In this document: in pieces, positions 62,878-64,000 of the stretch
Layout: every line of letters begins with the position of its first letter
Numbering within the stretch: the stretch's first letter is position 1
Assembly: GCA_037178625.1 (NCBI GenBank)
Contig: CM074130.1
Location: forward strand, 620,001-684,000
Direction of reading: 5' to 3'
DNA: 64,000 bases
From: Skeletonema tropicum
Lineage: Eukaryota > Bacillariophyta > Thalassiosirophyceae > Thalassiosirales > Thalassiosiraceae
Program-made: the position numbers and the translations under genes
Notes under the pieces: model-generated
What the model was told of the DNA's origin: nothing
Database searches by the model: none
What the model saw: only the letters and a program-made list of their open reading frames with translations

Positions 62878-63931
62878 TTACATCTGACTCATGTCAATCC
62901 CATCATCTTTAAGTAACTTCACCCAATCAGCCTTTTCTTCTTCGGTCCACTCCCTCCCATGCATTAGACGATGTATTGCCTGAATATTACAACGCATCTC
63001 TGGTTTACCACAACCGTGTTTCTCTTGTGCCTCTCTCCCAATCTTGGACTACGTGATCATTTATTTCGTCCATGGTTGGAATGACGGCTAGATTGATACT
63101 TGTCAGTTTATCATACTCTTCCCTCTCCTCACTGTGGACTCTCACACAGTAATCGTTGTACAGAGATTCCAACTCAACTGTAAACGCATCAAAAGACGCA
63201 TAGCCCAAGGATTCCAACGCTTTGAAAAGGTCTGCGTCATACACGTCATTGTAACCATCATCGCCTTCTTCAAGCGAGTTTAATGCTTTTACCCTGATTA
63301 CAGCTTGTTCGTCACCATAAAATGCAGCAGCTTTTAGGTGAAGAAGATTCCTTTTCTCGTCAAGCCAGCTGGGTTCCTCCGTATCAGCTACTCCTAATTC
63401 TTTGGATGAAAATTCAAATACCAACAATGTGTGCGTAGAAGCACACCCTACCTTGCCAAATTTTGCACTTGCCTTCATCATTAATGATCCCTTCTTATAG
63501 TCGACTGGGATGCCCAATTGATTGAAATCGAAATTAACATTAGCGCCCATGTAGATCATAGCGAGCAGCTTTAATGCATGTGGGTGGCCTAAGTAAGCCG
63601 CACGACATAAATTCTCCATATACTTTTTCTGATTGTTCAATGATACTTTGTTTTGATTATGTACATCGTTCTGACATTCAAGTAAATAATCCATAGTAAC
63701 GCTGTACAACGTCTCCGGACAAACTTGTGCATCAGTTTTCCCCTTCAGCTTAGCAGCTCTCCTCGCTTTGAACTCCTCTTTGCTTGAAGCGATCAAAACA
63801 CGGCAGAACGGGCACGTGAACGCAATATTTTTCCACGTCTTGGGATCATCCGTGCCCACATCGATTGTAAATGTATTTTCATCCGCACAGTATTCCGACT
63901 TCACTAACCACTGTAAATTGTCCTTCTTCAT
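62878..63931 (-). CDS. Sel1-like repeat protein with RING/CPFC remnant, 5' end probably outside or spliced
   Basis: The first in-window ATG at 63931 (MKKDNLQWLV) is directly preceded by a possible splice acceptor (attctcag|GCC), so an upstream exon with the first half of a zinc-binding domain is likely. Only one C-x2-C pair (CPFC) is present here. The middle has Sel1-type helical repeats (LCRAAYLGHPHALKLLAMIY; HLKAAAFYGDEQAVIRVKAL). Sel1 proteins are adaptor scaffolds. The frame stops at 63005, but one extra base there hides a sensible continuation (GCGKPEMRCNIQAIHRLMHG and EWTEEEKADWVKLLKDDG) to a stop at 62878-62880. It is most likely one gene with a single-base break. Confidence 0.7.
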
Positions 63932-64000
63932 GGCCTGAGAATGTGAATATTTGCAAGATTTACAAATAGATTTGAAAGCAACAGTGCGTAATGTCCAATC

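Overview
The window looks like nuclear DNA of a diatom or close photosynthetic stramenopile. The grounds are short GT-AG introns (about 88-145 bp), two proteins with ER-type leaders ending in AF- or GF-type plastid-import motifs, BspA-type leucine-rich-repeat (LRR) genes, helicase-associated-domain (HA) sequence, a SKN1/KRE6-like glucan protein, and many mobile elements. The exact genus cannot be read from the sequence. No prokaryotic operon, rRNA or CRISPR array is present.

Layout. 1-16773: more than seven near-identical tandem copies of a 2.28-2.295 kb unit. Each carries a minus-strand ORF for a disordered Ser/Thr/Ala/Arg-rich protein. The array runs off the left edge. 16774-21100: a transposon-like two-frame gene (17464-19477) and two TA-flanked inverted-repeat elements. 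21101-24950: an LRR pseudogene, a coiled-coil RING protein (minus) head-to-head with an intact LRR gene (plus), and an LRR fragment. 24990-33800: a plastid GNAT acetyltransferase, a GH16 SKN1/KRE6-like membrane protein, a large unknown protein with a CxxC...HxC motif, and an HA-domain remnant. 34047-36065: an inverted repeat with two 848-bp arms, each holding a tRNA-like sequence. 36300-38800: two decayed genes and two small inverted-repeat elements. 40210-49234: a phytochelatin-synthase-like protein, another LRR gene, an RBM5/RBM10-like splicing factor, an MFS transporter and a plastid pseudouridine synthase.

49906-57630 is a complete non-LTR retrotransposon. It has an APE endonuclease, reverse transcriptase, RNase H and a zinc finger, ends in a TTA-repeat tail, and is flanked by a perfect 32-bp target-site duplication. 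It is inserted antisense in a minus-strand reading frame that reads straight through the reconstructed empty site. 58715-59414 holds a palindromic 11-bp minisatellite and another TA-flanked element. 59505-64000 holds a helical-repeat-like protein, a HIRAN plus 2OG-oxygenase gene and a Sel1/RING-type gene.

Two themes stand out. The first is dense, layered mobile and palindromic DNA. The second is that many otherwise coherent genes are broken by single-base frame changes (GH16, SDR, HIRAN-oxygenase, Sel1, HA and retrotransposon ORF1). This means either widespread decay or residual indel errors in the assembly, and gene models here should be read with that in mind.
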